Origin: Ciona savignyi
Lineage: Eukaryota > Chordata > Ascidiacea > Phlebobranchia > Cionidae
Reading direction: 5' to 3'
Assembly: GCA_000149265.1 (NCBI GenBank)
Contig: CH003046.1
Coordinates: 1,199,238-1,263,237 of the forward strand
Length of the DNA stretch: 64,000 nt
The translations under genes were made by a program, and so were the position numbers. The notes below the pieces were generated by a model. The model worked only from the letters and a program-made list of their open reading frames with translations. It was not told the DNA's origin and ran no database searches. Position 1 is the stretch's first letter. Every line of letters begins with the position of its first letter. Shown here in pieces: positions 43,773 to 55,329 of the stretch.

Positions 43773-46700
43773 TTATGGTAGACAGTCCATAGTTGAATCA
43801 GCAGTTTGGCTGACTACAGTAGGTTCGGCGACGGCTGTTTCAGGTGTCGCAACTCCCAGCTGAATTGTAGGTTTCGCAACTGGTTCAATACGTTTGAACA
43901 GCATTACCAACTCGCAGTGCTTTGTGTGGGGAAAGAGGTCCAAAGGTTGGGCCAATACTGGCTTGAATGCAGCCCCATTTAATCTCTTCGATTGTGGACG
44001 GCATAAACTAAAAACAAACACGTTTGTTTACATGACAATAGCATAAGGAAGGATACTTTTCCTAATTCCCACAAATGGGAAAACACAAGAGTAATTACAT
44101 GGAAATTTAACAGATTATCGCAGGTCATTAGTCCGGTTACCAGATCTATTGCACTATGAGAAATAAGATATTGCTATAGTTTTTAATCCACTGGTTTAAG
44201 GTGATATCTCAGCACCTATCTGGCTATGATCTTATTCCTTATCCAATCGAGTGGATACTTACTCAATAAAGTTATTCTTGGCTTGGTCCACACTGCAGGA
44301 GACGTAGATGAGATGTCGGATGGCCGAGCACTGCCGTATTGCTTTGATAACCTACACAGGGGCATAATCATGGTTTGGTTTTGTGTTCCAAACATTTTTT
44401 TGAAAAGAGGGATTTTGAACAGACGAAATGGGAAAATACCACATATGACAATCCCATGGAAAGGTTTTAACAATTATCCTGGTATGGTCTGGGGCAATTT
44501 ACTTGTGAACATTGTTTTTAAACAAATAATTAAGCTTATGGGTCATAAATTTTAACTAGGGGCTAAAAGATGACTGAAAAATTTTGGAAAATCAAAAGTG
44601 TAACAAAAAATATAAATTGTGTCAGCTGTTAGGCTTGGCCAGCTATCAACATTTTTACAGCTAAAAGGTTGTTGAGTTGAAACAAGAATTAAGAGATTTT
44701 GTCTTTGGCCACTCAGTGAATATCACCTGGATCGAGTAGACTAATGGGTTCCACTTAAGTTAAGGGGACGTCTCAGTCATATACCACACACTGCAATAGT
44801 TCCAACAGGTACATTGCTGACAACCACTAGTCAATCTCCACAATGGAGATAGTTGTAGCAAGAACTAAAACGTGGTGCTTAACACAGCACTTTGATTAAA
44901 ATTATAACATTGTAACTTAGATTTCATCAGATCAAATGATACCTTGTAATGCAAACCACGATCTTGGAGGATCCAGGCCACTGCAATTGAGGTTAGATGA
45001 CTTTGTGAGGACGCATATTCTCCAGGATGTTGGGAAGAATATCTTCAGCCTTTCCGGCAGGTGGAAGTCGGCGTTCGAAATATCTAGGGTGAATGATATG
45101 TTGCAGTTTCATTGTCGTGAAGGGAAATCGCAAATAGCGTTATCACACGCCCGGCAATCAACAGCATTACCTTGCAGAATATATCATACGGGTAACTAGA
45201 AGTTACCGCACTGAAAGCTGCTGGCAAATTTTATTGCATTATTTTTAACCGCTGTGGAGTTGCGTGGTTGATGCGAATAGAAGTACTTCTATCGAACCAA
45301 GCGTTAATTACTTCATCGAGAGATACTAAAAGCATGAGTGTCAAAAAAGCGATGAAGATAAAAAGAGTTGAAGGTGCAAAGGAATAAAAGTAAACAAATA
45401 ACAAAGTATAAAAAGGTGTATAAAAAGTGTACAAAAAGTGTAATAAAAGTTGTACAAAAGTGTATGAAATAAATTTGTTTAAAACATTAAGCAACAATCG
45501 AGACCCCGTGTGCTCTACAATATTGTTGTGTGTTATAAACGTTCGAGACGTTTCTTTAATTTTTGTACATCCCATAATGGATTGTGCATACCAACAATAG
45601 AAACACTGCGGACCTACTGTTGAGTTTGGCGTTTTTATCTGCATCAGCGATCGCTTCCTCACATATATCAAGTCCAACCACCCTCTTCACACACCCAGCC
45701 ATCGTAAGCCCGATGGTCCCGGTGCCACAACATATATCCAGCAACACATCCTCCCCTGCCATGCCATCCTGAATGCTTTGCTTCACCAAATCACCAATGT
45801 AGGTGTACAGCACCTCAGCAGCTTGTGTGTTGCACTGGATGGAGATAGGATTTTCATGTTTAACCATTTTAATGGGAAAGTGCAAGGGATGTTAACACAC
45901 ATGTAATCTTAAGATTATCTTGTGCCCACCGTCGACTACAGGAGCTATCGCGGTGTGTTGTGTATGATTAAAAAGTTACTTTAATTTTGATAAAACCCAT
46001 TATATCACTTGATTTAAGCAATGCCGCTAAGTGGCTAACAGTCAGTTTTAAAACTGCATCCTTTTGGCTAAAGGCGATGTGTATACCTACTGAGCTAATC
46101 CGTAGGGCAAACAATGGTCACATTGCGACATTCCTTCCAACAATAAGTTCATGCGGTAATTTATACAGTCCACCAATGAAATACATGGAATAAATTTGTT
46201 CATTCAAACCAATAGAGATATAATGCACCATATGAGCTACCAAACACACACAAGTGAAATCAGTTTTAACAAACCTGAAAAAATGCTTCAGGTGAAATTC
46301 GAAATTTCAAATTAAGTAATTGTTCGTAAATGACGCCATCTCCAGTGAGGGTGGTACATGGAAGTTGGTTGTTGGTGCGGTGTGTTGGTACCACCTGGTA
46401 CAACAGGGTGCTCACATCCAATTTATTCTCGCTGATATATTCCAGCATCCGTGATAATTCCTCCTTCAGTTCCGCATCACTCAAACTCTATAAATGATGA
46501 TTTTAGGATAGGATATTCATGTTTATCCTCGTGAATGGGAAAACCAAGGGAGTTAACACACGGGCAATCGTCAGATCACCTCGCGCCCACCGTCGGGTTA
46601 CCGGAGCTATTACATTGTGCTATGTATGATTTAAAAGTTCCTTCGATTTGGTAGAACCTATTTATCTGCTGGGTTCAGGCAATTTGCGTTAAGTGGCTTG

Positions 46701-49700
46701 TCCAAGGACACAACCGACTAGCTAGCAACCAGTTCAGAATCTGCAATCTTTTGGATGAAAGGCGCCACACTAAACAACCAGACTAACCGATTAGACATTT
46801 TACTCAGATAAACCATGTGAGCTAAACTCCAACCTGTTTGCATAGCGAGACTATGACCATGGATTCGTGTTGCTGGGTGGTTCGCACTGTTATTTGCTTC
46901 CAATACCCCTCATGAGTGTGTGTGTTGTACACAGAGAGCTTGGATTGAGTGATGAATTGCGTGAAGCACGCAGCTATCTGCTTCATTACCTCTGGAACAT
47001 GCACCAGACATCCTGGGGACTCCACAGCACTCACTTGGTCCCTGGGTGACAAACAGTATTGATATCCGTATCACATTCATAAACAACAACATGGCCAGTA
47101 ACACAACTAGCCATATTATATGGTTAACATAACTCGCACAAAGCCATTGGAATACTGGTTCGAAAAAAGACAGAACAGTCTTAAGAATAAACAACACACT
47201 GCAATAGCTACGGTAACCCGAAAGTGGGCGTGAGGTGTTCTGACGATTACTCGTGTGTTAACCCCCGTGCATTTTCACATGTCTGGGGATAAAACATGAA
47301 TGTCCTATATCGTAAACAAGAATTCCAGCTGTTAAAAATGTAGTATATTTAAAAATACTCACAAATGTAGTTATAATTGAAAAAACCACAATATTTTCCG
47401 TAGTTTTGTACCTTACACAATCCACACATTTTTCACTCATTACGTAGATAACCAAATAATACTTAATGATACTGAGAAGTCGATATGCTTCTATTTTCTG
47501 TCCGGTTAGTCTGGTGGTTTAGTGCGAAGCGTTTCAACCGAAAGGTTGCAGGTGTGAAACTGGTCGCTAGCTAGTCCGTTGTGTCCTTGGGTAAGACACT
47601 TAACGGACATTGCCTGAACCCAGCGAATTAATGGGTTATACCAAATTGGAAGGAACGCACGGGGATAAACATAATTATACAATTCAATCTAATCCAATTT
47701 GGATAACTAATCAACACCAACTAAATCACACACAAAAAATAACAAGAGAGCCCACCTATACCGGCCCAGTCTAAACCCAACCACGGTTTCTTCTTTGGAG
47801 TTCTTGCCGACAGTAAATCCACATTTGTTCCTGTATCCCTCGATGACAGGGGAGGCTAGGATTGGATTCACTGGGCAGCAAAACCCGGTTTCTTTCTTCT
47901 GTTGCATCAACCACACAAATACCTGTAATGTATATTTATTAAATGTTAATAACAACAAAAATTCGCTGTCGACTACAAAACAACAACTTTTTATTTACTA
48001 GAACAAGAATTGAATGTCAAACACAACAGTAATTTGCTGGTAACATAAAAAAGATGAATTCTATTAAGTAATAGTTGTAAAGTCACTGAAATAAAATGGG
48101 ATGTCATCCTGTATTATCTCCGGACTCCCAGTACAGGAAACACAAAGAAGTGACTGTTATAATTATAATATGTGCTAATTAAATTATCTTGTGTTCACTG
48201 GGGGGTTATTGGAGCTAATACAGTGTGGTATTGGCTGTATATAAAGAGAGTTTTAATCTCATTAATTGATGCACTCGATTCAGGCATCATTTACTCGGTT
48301 ACTGGTCAACTGACAAGCAGAAGGTCAGTACACTACCAACAACCTTTCTGCTGTCATGTCAACATGTCATGAGCTAACCAGCCAGATGATGTTTGGTTGA
48401 TTCCTAATCACGAATACAACCAACCTCATTATCGAGCCGATCAACTGCCGAGATCTTCTTCCTAGCATCAGTGAGACTCTCACAGACTGCTTTCTGTTTC
48501 AGTTGGAGTTGTTCCTGGTACTCCATCTTCCACCAAGGTATCACCGTGTTCCTCAGCTCATCTGGATTAAAGTAGGAATTGTACTAAATATTGATGGTGT
48601 GGGAAATGTACCAACCCTCAGTTGAAATATCGGGTTTCAATCTCTTGATCTGCTGAGTATCGGCATCTCCTTCCCTCTTCTTCCCAGCCATCGCATCAAC
48701 CTTGGGTTTTGCACTCTTCACTACCAGCTCCTTTCCTTTCAACTTGTACCTACAAATCAACACTTTAAAATACTTCTGACTGGTTCGCTTAGTCAGAGCA
48801 CCAGATGAATGGTTGTTGAATAGATACCAGCGACTGACTACTCAAGTTGTGTACTGAAACCTGTGGATTAATATGTTGAAACCATACCCACATGTTAATC
48901 AATTGCAACACGCTGCAAAAGCTCTAGTAACCCAACTGAGCTACAAGGTAACCTAACGATTGCCTGGGTGCTAACAATCCTTGCTTTTTCCTATCCATAA
49001 GAGAAACTAGATTATTTATCCTAATACTAATTTTCATTCAAAAGTGGCTTACAAATTAAGCTTGTCCAGAGCAGCCATTTTATCCTGCTCATTCTTGAAG
49101 GTGACGTATGCCTTTCTGATTCGCGACACCACATTAATCTTGTGAGGGTTCAGCTTTAACTTCTTCCCCATTAGTCTCTTGAGGTCTCCTGCAATAAGAT
49201 GGGGTCAACCACTGTGTGAGAACAGCCTATTAAACATACCGTAACCACAGTAATCTGGTAGGTTCCCAACCTCTATCTTGAATACCTCAGATGTGAAGTT
49301 GGATGTCTTGGTGTAGCCGTAGTCGTCACAAGGATCGATTGAAGTGTCAGTGTTGCCAGGTACCGCTTCCGTTTTGACAATTACAGTTTCAGTGTTGCCA
49401 TGGTCACCTTCAGTATTGACAATTGTGGTTTCAGTGTTGCCATTTTCAGCTTCTTTTTTTACAATTGTGGTTTCAGTGTTGCCATTTACACATTCTTTTT
49501 TGACAATTACACTTTCAGTGTTGCCATTTTCAGGTTCTTTTTTGACAATTACACTTTCAGTGTTGCCATTTTCAGCATCTTTTTTGACAATTACAGTTTC
49601 AGTGTTGCCATGAACACCTTCAGGGTTGCCATGAACACCTTCAGTGTTGCCAATTGTGGTTTCAGTGTTGCCATGTTCAGATTCTGTTTTGACAATAACA

Positions 49701-49765
49701 GTTTCAGTGTTGCCAAGTGGCACATCAGTATGTACCATAGCTTCAACCACAACTTCAGGATCCAT
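43773..49765 (-). CDS. TRMT2A: TRMT2A, tRNA (uracil-5-)-methyltransferase
   Basis: TRMT2A makes 5-methyluridine in the tRNA T loop (U54) from S-adenosylmethionine. Exons, from the start: 49240-49765, 49053-49188, 48616-48749, 48425-48561, 47756-47922, 46834-47041, 46275-46487, 45618-45834, 44943-45083, 44263-44351, 43773-44007; about 733 residues. Order: repetitive N-terminus (18-136), RRM (FKIEVGNLPDYCGYG, RIRKAYVTF), TRM domain (EGYRNKCGFTVG, FRLGRYR, RISPEAFFQ|CNTQAAEVLY), SAM site DICCGTGTIGL (about 537-547), catalytic YVSC in exon 10, and a DLFPHTKHCELVMLF end. Exon 9, which should carry the DPPR.GLH motif, has several frame breaks. The phases of all other exons close. The protein is longer than human TRMT2A (about 625) because of the repeats. 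Confidence 0.93.
44040..44215 (-). mobile_element. SINE-A, reverse, degenerate, in TRMT2A intron 10
   Basis: Landmarks are CCCACAAATGGGAAAACACA, AGTCCGGTTACCAGATCTAT and TAATCCACTGGTTTAAGG. More worn pieces of the same family occur at about 44650-44830 and 45080-45200. Confidence 0.55.
44943..45083 (-). CDS. TRMT2A: TRMT2A exon 9, frame-disrupted
   Basis: Acceptor CCCTAG and donor GTATCA are good and the content is homologous, but pieces lie in different frames: ISNADFH, then AEDILPNILENMRPHKVI, then IAVA, then LDPPR, then GLHYK. The breaks all look like extra bases. The expected length is 2 mod 3, but the exon is 141 nt. The frame entered from exon 8 happens to stay open through the exon, so a translation would not stop but would be scrambled. 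Confidence 0.75.
45843..46115 (-). mobile_element. SINE-A, in TRMT2A sense, directly abutting the exon 8 acceptor
   Basis: Read on the minus strand the SINE runs from the head near 46115 to the tail AAACATGAAAATCCTATC. The tail is followed at once by TCCATCCAG, the acceptor of exon 8 (45834). The polypyrimidine tract is therefore largely SINE sequence. Confidence 0.75.
46505..46795 (-). mobile_element. SINE-A, near full-length, in TRMT2A intron 6
   Basis: Tail AGGATAGGATATTCATGTTT, body CACACGGGCAATCGTCAGAT and GGGTTACCGGAGCTATTACA, and the head ACTAACCGATTAGACA. It is in the transcribed sense of TRMT2A, with its tail 18 nt upstream of the exon 7 acceptor. Confidence 0.85.
47190..47683 (+). 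mobile_element. Two partial SINE-A copies, antisense to TRMT2A
   Basis: 47190-47300 is a 3' part (AACACACTGCAATAGCTACG ... GGATAAAACATGAATGTCCT). 47501-47683 is a 5' part (GTCCGGTTAGTCTGGTGGTT ... CCAAATTGGAAGGAACGCAC) that jumps straight to GGGGATAAACATAAT, an internal deletion. Confidence 0.75.
48780..49010 (+). mobile_element. Worn SINE-A in TRMT2A intron 2
   Basis: Head-like CTGGTTCGCTTAGTCAGAGC, body CAACACGCTGCAAAAGCTCT and AGGTAACCTAACGATTGCCT. Heavily mutated. Confidence 0.45.
49358..49714 (-). repeat. TRMT2A: Coding minisatellite in TRMT2A exon 1
   Basis: Residues 18-136 are seven 14-residue units of GNTETVIVKKEAEN type and three 7-residue half units (GNTETTI, GNTEGVH, GNPEGVH): 42-bp and 21-bp DNA units. 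The units are near-identical in DNA, so the array is recent or homogenised. Alternating Val/Ile-Val-Lys-Lys-Glu and Gly-Asn-Thr-Glu gives an acidic, probably disordered or beta-stacking segment ahead of the RRM. Human TRMT2A has no equivalent that I know of. Confidence 0.9.
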
Positions 49766-49790
49766 CTTCTTAAAGTAAATCCAATTTATT
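49766..49790 (-). promoter_or_regulatory. Candidate poly(A) signal and spliced-leader acceptor between FNTB and TRMT2A
   Basis: On the minus strand AATAAA (49790-49785) is followed by a T-rich stretch and TTTACTTTAAG, with AG at 49770-49769, then AAG and the TRMT2A ATG at 49765. A poly(A) signal crowded against a trans-splice acceptor just before a start codon is what an ascidian operon junction would look like. Confidence 0.45.
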
Positions 49791-50071
49791 TAACTACGAT
49801 GTTACCCACTAACCTACAACATGCAACAGTTCATTTTAATACCAAAGAAATAGGTTTATTCTAGTCGATATCACGGTGGTATGTCCATGCAGGTCTGAAC
49901 TACTAAGCGTAGATGAACAATTGTTTAAAAATATGATTCAAATTGTTGCAAAATTACAGAAACAACGAGGATTTCAAACTCATTTAAAGGACGCAGCGTG
50001 TGTAAAAGCGATAATTGTTCGAGTAGGGACAGAAAATCAATAGCTTCTGATATGTGGTGACATTAGTCACA

Positions 50072-53000
50072 TCAACTATCTAACGGGAGTTTGTTGAAAT
50101 GTTCCAATGCGGCAATCACAGCATTACATGTCACATTGAATGCTGGATGGATGGGTTCCTGTAAAACATGATCACATCACACCAATCCTTATTTGACCAT
50201 GTCCATGCTTACCAGTTGATTGGCAGCTCCCCCAATGATATAAGGGTGAGGTGTGGGGGGGTGTTGTGCACTGGATAACCCACTCAACCCATAGCAGGTG
50301 TGGTAGAAATCAGGTGACCTGGGAAACATGGTGGTGTATGGGATGGAAATTTCATCCACATAGGTTAGTCAGTTAGAGTTGGTAGTCAGTAGAAAGGTGT
50401 GCGAAGCATTGTGCATCAAATTTCTATAAAAAATGAATTTCCAGGTGATTTGTTGTTGGTGGCTCCGCTCGACTTAAAATCTATGATCTATCCCCCCCTC
50501 GTTGGTCCAGTGCGAAAAAGGGGCCGTAGCCAAAAGGTTGTTGAATTAAAACTACCCATTAGCTAGTCGTCTGAGTACTTGGATATTGCCTAAACTCATT
50601 TTAATCATACAAAACACAATATAAAGGCTCCGGTAACCCGATGGTGGGTAGGAGGTAACCTAAAGATTGCTCATGTGATAACCACCCTTGTGCTATTCCT
50701 GGGGATAAATTTTGTGATAACTCGAGGTGATAACAAAAAAAAATTATTTTGTGATAACATGTGATAACCACCCTTGTGCTATTCCTGAGGATATATTAAA
50801 GGGGATATTCATGAACATCCTGGCTTACTTACTTTCCCGGCTTGTCCACTAGACCACCAAAGGAACTCTGACAACACAGCAGGAGATAAAACTGTAAAGC
50901 TCCCTGGTCATACAGCCACGAATGCTGGTGAAAGGAATGAGTTAGAATGCTGGTCGGATGGCAACTAGCAACTTTCTTGAATCACCTCATTTAGCTCAGC
51001 TAGATGGCTGTCTTCCAACACTTTATTATGCAACAAAGGCAACACACCACCTTGCCAGAATGAGTAGCACCCATCCACGAGTTTGTTTGTCCTTCCCTAT
51101 AAAGTCAGTATTAACATCATTGGCTGAATAATACAAATATTGCAGTTTTTTACAAACTAAATAAAACAAAAAAATATTCCCAATTCTAAGCTGTACAACA
51201 GGCACACTTTTAAGCAGGTAAACAAACATATGTGTTTGTTTCTTTCCGCTGGCTATGCTCACAACAAAGATTCAAACCAAAGGGGTGTCCCCTTACAAAT
51301 CGACTTAAACGTTTATATGAACACAACATACTTAGCAACACCATAAAAACATTGTTTTACAGGGCTCGACATACACACTTGTCCAATATAAAAATTAACA
51401 AAGTATGATGATGATTACATAGGGACAGTTCACCTGGAATCCTCCTTCCAAAGACATCTGTCTGTTAACGACCCAGCGAAGCAGTTTATCGGTGTCGACC
51501 AGTTTGGCATGGTTCAGGATGACCAGAGCAGCGTACCCACAGAAGGTGTACCCCCCATGTGCCTCCGCTCCAGGTGCTCCCCCTATCCCCCCTTCGTACG
51601 TTTGACATCTGTTTTTGTTTTAGTATAATCTTTTTTTGCTTAGTAATAAATAGAAGCACATGAAACACATCATGATACAGAAACAAAAAAAATGGCAAAC
51701 AGACAAATCATTAAAAAGCATGGTCAAAAAATGTAATAATTGTTATTGTTAAGAATAACGGATGTGGTTGTCAAAGCTAAGTAATATGATTTTGTACTTA
51801 GGAAACCACAGAGGTCGTGAACACAAAGCTAATTGTTAGGAACCTCGCGCATAAATTTATTGATAAAAATGAAAATTAGGAGCACAGTGGTGTTAGCGTA
51901 CCTTACAACCCATTGCGGGGAGTTATCAAAGAGATCCACTACTTTCTCCACCAATCCAACCAGTGCAACAACCGATGCAGCACAATACAAGCTCCTGGTG
52001 TCTGCTTCCCCACCCTCATGCATTGTGAAGCTTCCATCCTTCTGTTTCATCCGCCACAGAAATTCAAGCAGCGATTTCCTACAAAAAACGGAAAATGTAT
52101 TAATCAGCAGGTAATTCACTGGTCTAACAGGTATGGTAGAAGATGATATGGGCTGTTCATGTTTTATCAGTAACTAGCTAAATGCGGGGTTGTTTTATTG
52201 TCATTACATGGACAATGGTCAGATTACCTGGCAACCCAACGATGGGTTACCAGAGCCATAGCAATATTCTACATCATGCTAAGCTGCATGCCCTGCTGTC
52301 ATATTTGTTACTGTTCAAAATGATGCGGATTCTGTGATCACTACGCTTAAAGATGTACATATGGCTTAGATCTTGTTAAATAAAAACGAACCTTAGTGTT
52401 AAAACCCAAGAAGCATGTTACTTAATAATAAACTCCCACCTATTAATTACAGAGTATGCTTCTTCTGTTGCAAGTTCACACAAGCAGTTAACTGCTGCAT
52501 AGGTTGGTGCGAGGTGGGACATTTGACCCGGCCCGCCACCGAACCCACCCTCTTTGTTCTGGCACTTCGATAGAAACTTGCAGATCCTGTTTAATATTCC
52601 TTGCTGTCATGTCCACCAGTGCAAGGGAGGCATACCTTACCGAAGCTTTTGCTCATCAGGTATTGGGTGTTTCAATAAAGCCAAACTGTGGACAATCCAG
52701 TAGCACAACCAAGGCCGACTTGCATCAAGACACTGCAAGGAAGAAGGTATTAGGTTGCTTTTTTAATAGTCTTCTCAGTAAATGTTGTGGAAAATATTGG
52801 CGTTAAAATAATACATGGTACATTTGTGTTTTTTTTTAATTTTTTTGGATTCTGATGCATTTTTGTTATTTTGTTCATGCATACATCGTGCAGACTAATG
52901 TATAAATCCTTCACCTTAAATTTCCTAACATGTTATGAAAAAAAATAGAGCTCTAAAGGCAACGACCACACAGGGTACATAACTTAAAAGCTACGACCCC

Positions 53001-54480
53001 AAAGACTACCTGGTAGGACTTAGAAAGTCGTTCCAAGCCACGTAACAAGTATGGTGTATGAAGGTCGGTAAGAAGACTGATTCTGTTGGAAACAAAATGA
53101 ATTTAATAGCAGGGGTCAAAGTTGGATTACCCTACCCACTCTGGTTGGAAGTCAATGAATTCTTCGTAATCTTTGTATTTTCTCATCACAAGGTGTTCCA
53201 CTCCTTCCTATGTGTAAAGCTTTGTTAGGATTAAAAAACATCAATCAATATAACACCGGCTGCTTTTATGGGTTGTAGGATGTAAACTGGTCGTTGGCTA
53301 GTTGGTGGTGTATTTTGATATAGCACCATGTGGTCATAACCTGAACCTAGTTGAGGATGAGGTTGTACTGAAAAGTAACACCTTAATCACAAAAAAAAAA
53401 CACACTGCAATAGCTACTGCTGACCATGGAAACAAGTTATCATCAGATGATCATAAAAAGCAAAGAAACTAGACCAAGCGATATTTAAGCACAAACGCCC
53501 AGAATTATCAAGGTGTCTATATTTAAAGTCCCTCAGTACCTGTGTATTTTTTACGTTTGGTAAGACTGGTGTTATATGTATGTTGCTTGCACTATTAGGT
53601 GAAAAGCTACAAAGGATGTGGTTGAATGGGTGTGTTGTGCTGACGGGGAAAATCCACATTTAAGGACTTATTAATATTTAACTTTTGGGACCATGCAGCT
53701 GACCAAAGAGAATTGTGTTTTAATGTATATATTTCGTAACGGTACCTCTAAATCTTACAGGACCGCTTGGATCGCATGGAGCGCTTAAATCGTTTGGAGC
53801 GCTTACTATTCTTCGTAAATACAAAAGCCATGATAATATTGTTAGGGTTGGGGTTAAAGTTAGTTCTGGGGTTGAGATTAGTGTTTGGGACAGGGTTAGA
53901 ATTACTTTCCATAGCAATCTAAGTGATCCAAGCGCTCCTGTAGTATTAAGAGGCACCCATTTCGTGATGGTTTATATATAGACATCCCGGGTCTATAATT
54001 GAGTGAATCAATGTGATTGTGTGTTATAACTCTCTGTTTTCTAATCCCGTGGTTAAACACGATTCTTCTTTCATCATCCATTTTGTCTGGCCCGTTGGTC
54101 TAACGGTTAAGTGCGTCGCCTTTCAATCGAAAGGTTGCAGGTGCGAAACTGATCGCTAGCTAGTCGACTGTGTCCTTGGGCAAGGCACTTAACGGACATT
54201 GCATAATCCCAGCGGATTAATGGGTTCTACCAAATTGAAGGAGCGTGTCTATCATATATATACAACACACTGCAATAGCTCCGGTAACCCGACGATGGGC
54301 GCGAGGTGATCTGACGATTGCCCGTGTGTTAACCCCCTTGGTTTTCCCATTCACGGGGATAAAGATGAATATCCTGTCCCTATTCCTATGCATTCCAACC
54401 TGTTCTTTTGAAGAATGAGTTGGAATTCCTTCATCGTCAAAAAGCTTTGGAAGCGCAGCAAACTTTTCCATATACTCCAT
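50072..54480 (-). CDS. FNTB: FNTB, protein farnesyltransferase beta subunit
   Basis: With FNTA this subunit transfers farnesyl to CaaX cysteines in the cytosol. Exons from the start: 54400-54480, 53131-53207, 53010-53082, 52641-52732, 52440-52586, 51902-52078, 51434-51608, 50986-51096, 50833-50924, 50213-50318, 50072-50158; 405 residues (human 437). Prenyltransferase repeats are clear: LDASRPWLCYWIVHSL, GGFGGGPGQ, LAPTYAAVN, DGSFTMHEGGEADTRSLYCAAS, GGIGGAPGAEAHGGYTFCGYAAL. Zinc ligands are in place: Asp and Cys in LVDGCYSFWQ and His in DFYHTCY. MHEGGE..TRSLYC and the CCQ...GGLVDKPGK motif identify FNTB rather than PGGT1B. Exon 2 needs the weaker donor AGG|GTAATC to keep phase. TRMT2A follows 307 bp downstream on the same strand. 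Confidence 0.94.
50490..50790 (+). mobile_element. Worn SINE-A with duplicated tail in FNTB intron 9
   Basis: TAACCCGATGGTGGGTAGGA and ATTGCTCATGTGATAACCAC, with the tail segment GTGATAACCACCCTTGTGCT repeated about 83 bp apart (from about 50675 and 50759). Confidence 0.55.
53742..53958. mobile_element. Hairpin (foldback) element, copy 3
   Basis: Starts GTACCTCTAAATCTTACAGG, ends CCTGTAGTATTAAGAGGCAC, with the interior TTAGGGTTGGGGTTAAAGTT shared with copy 1 and decamer arms (GCTTGGATCGC). Flanked by ATTTCGTAACG (53731-53741) and ATTTCGTGATG (53959-53969), an imperfect target duplication. It is in FNTB intron 1. Confidence 0.8.
54086..54387 (+). mobile_element. SINE-A, full-length, antisense, at the FNTB exon 1 donor
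   Basis: One of the best-preserved copies: head TCTGGCCCGTTGGTCTAACG, body TTGGGCAAGGCACTTAACGG and CGCGAGGTGATCTGACGATT, tail GATGAATATCCTGTCCCTAT. The tail stops about 12 nt from the FNTB intron 1 donor (54399-54398). Confidence 0.9.
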
Positions 54481-54751
54481 TTGTATGTCACTGTGTTTCT
54501 AATACATTTAATGTAAAAACCGAATGATTAATGAAAGTAAAAACAATAAACCAACTTCGATAGTTTATTTCGTATCAACAGACGCACAAGCATAACATGC
54601 TTTATGCTAGGTTTATTAACCCGAGTCGCAGAAGTCGAATTTAGAAACTGATTGTATATAGTATACTAACTTCAATGGCAAGTTATACCATCGATGAGAG
54701 TTAATAATTTAACTTTACGTTTTTATTAAATCCTCTTGTAAGAATTTGCCA

Positions 54752-55329
54752 TAATCGTTTGGTAAGTCAGTACGTCGCGTGTCGATCAAAGGATTTCAGA
54801 TTGGAAACTAGTCGCTAGTTGGTCGGTTGTTTTCTTGGGCATGGCCAAGGACCTAACGGACATTGCCTAACCCAATAGATTAATGGATTTTAATAAAACC
54901 TAAAGAACGTCTTAATCAAACACGACACACGGCAATAGCTCCGGAAATCCGACGATGGGCGCGAGGTAATCTAACAGTTGTTTGTTTGATAACGCTCCTT
55001 AAGTTTTCATATTCACATTACCTGGGCGCGAGTCCGGCCCGTTGGTCTAACGGTTAAGTGCGTCGCCTTTCAATCGAAAGGTTGAAGGTGCGAAACTGAT
55101 CGCTAGCTAGTCGGTTGTGTCCTTGGGCAAGGCACTTTACGGACATTGCCTGAACCCAGCGAATTAATGGGTTCTACCTAATTGAAGGAATATGTCTATC
55201 CTATAGAACACACTGCAGTAGCTCCGGTAACCCGACGATGGGCGCGAGGTGATCTGACGATTGCCCGTGTGTTAACCCCCTTGATTTTCCCATCCACGGG
55301 GATAAAGATGAATATCGTATCCTATCCTC
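54752..55329 (+). mobile_element. Two SINE-A copies in tandem
   Basis: 54752-55020 is old (CTTGGGCATGGCCAAGGACC, GGCAATAGCTCCGGAAATCC). 55033-55329 is near intact (TCCGGCCCGTTGGTCTAACG ... GATGAATATCGTATCCTATCCT). The contrast in decay shows two insertion ages. Confidence 0.85.

Noticed and set aside
49344-49864. Plus-strand repetitive frames opposite TRMT2A exon 1
   Set aside because: They mirror the coding minisatellite; the minus frame continues into the RRM and is supported by homology.
50072-54480. PGGT1B (geranylgeranyltransferase I beta) identity
   Set aside because: MHEGGE..TRSLYC, LVDKPGK and the N-terminal LDASRPWLCYW match FNTB, not PGGT1B.
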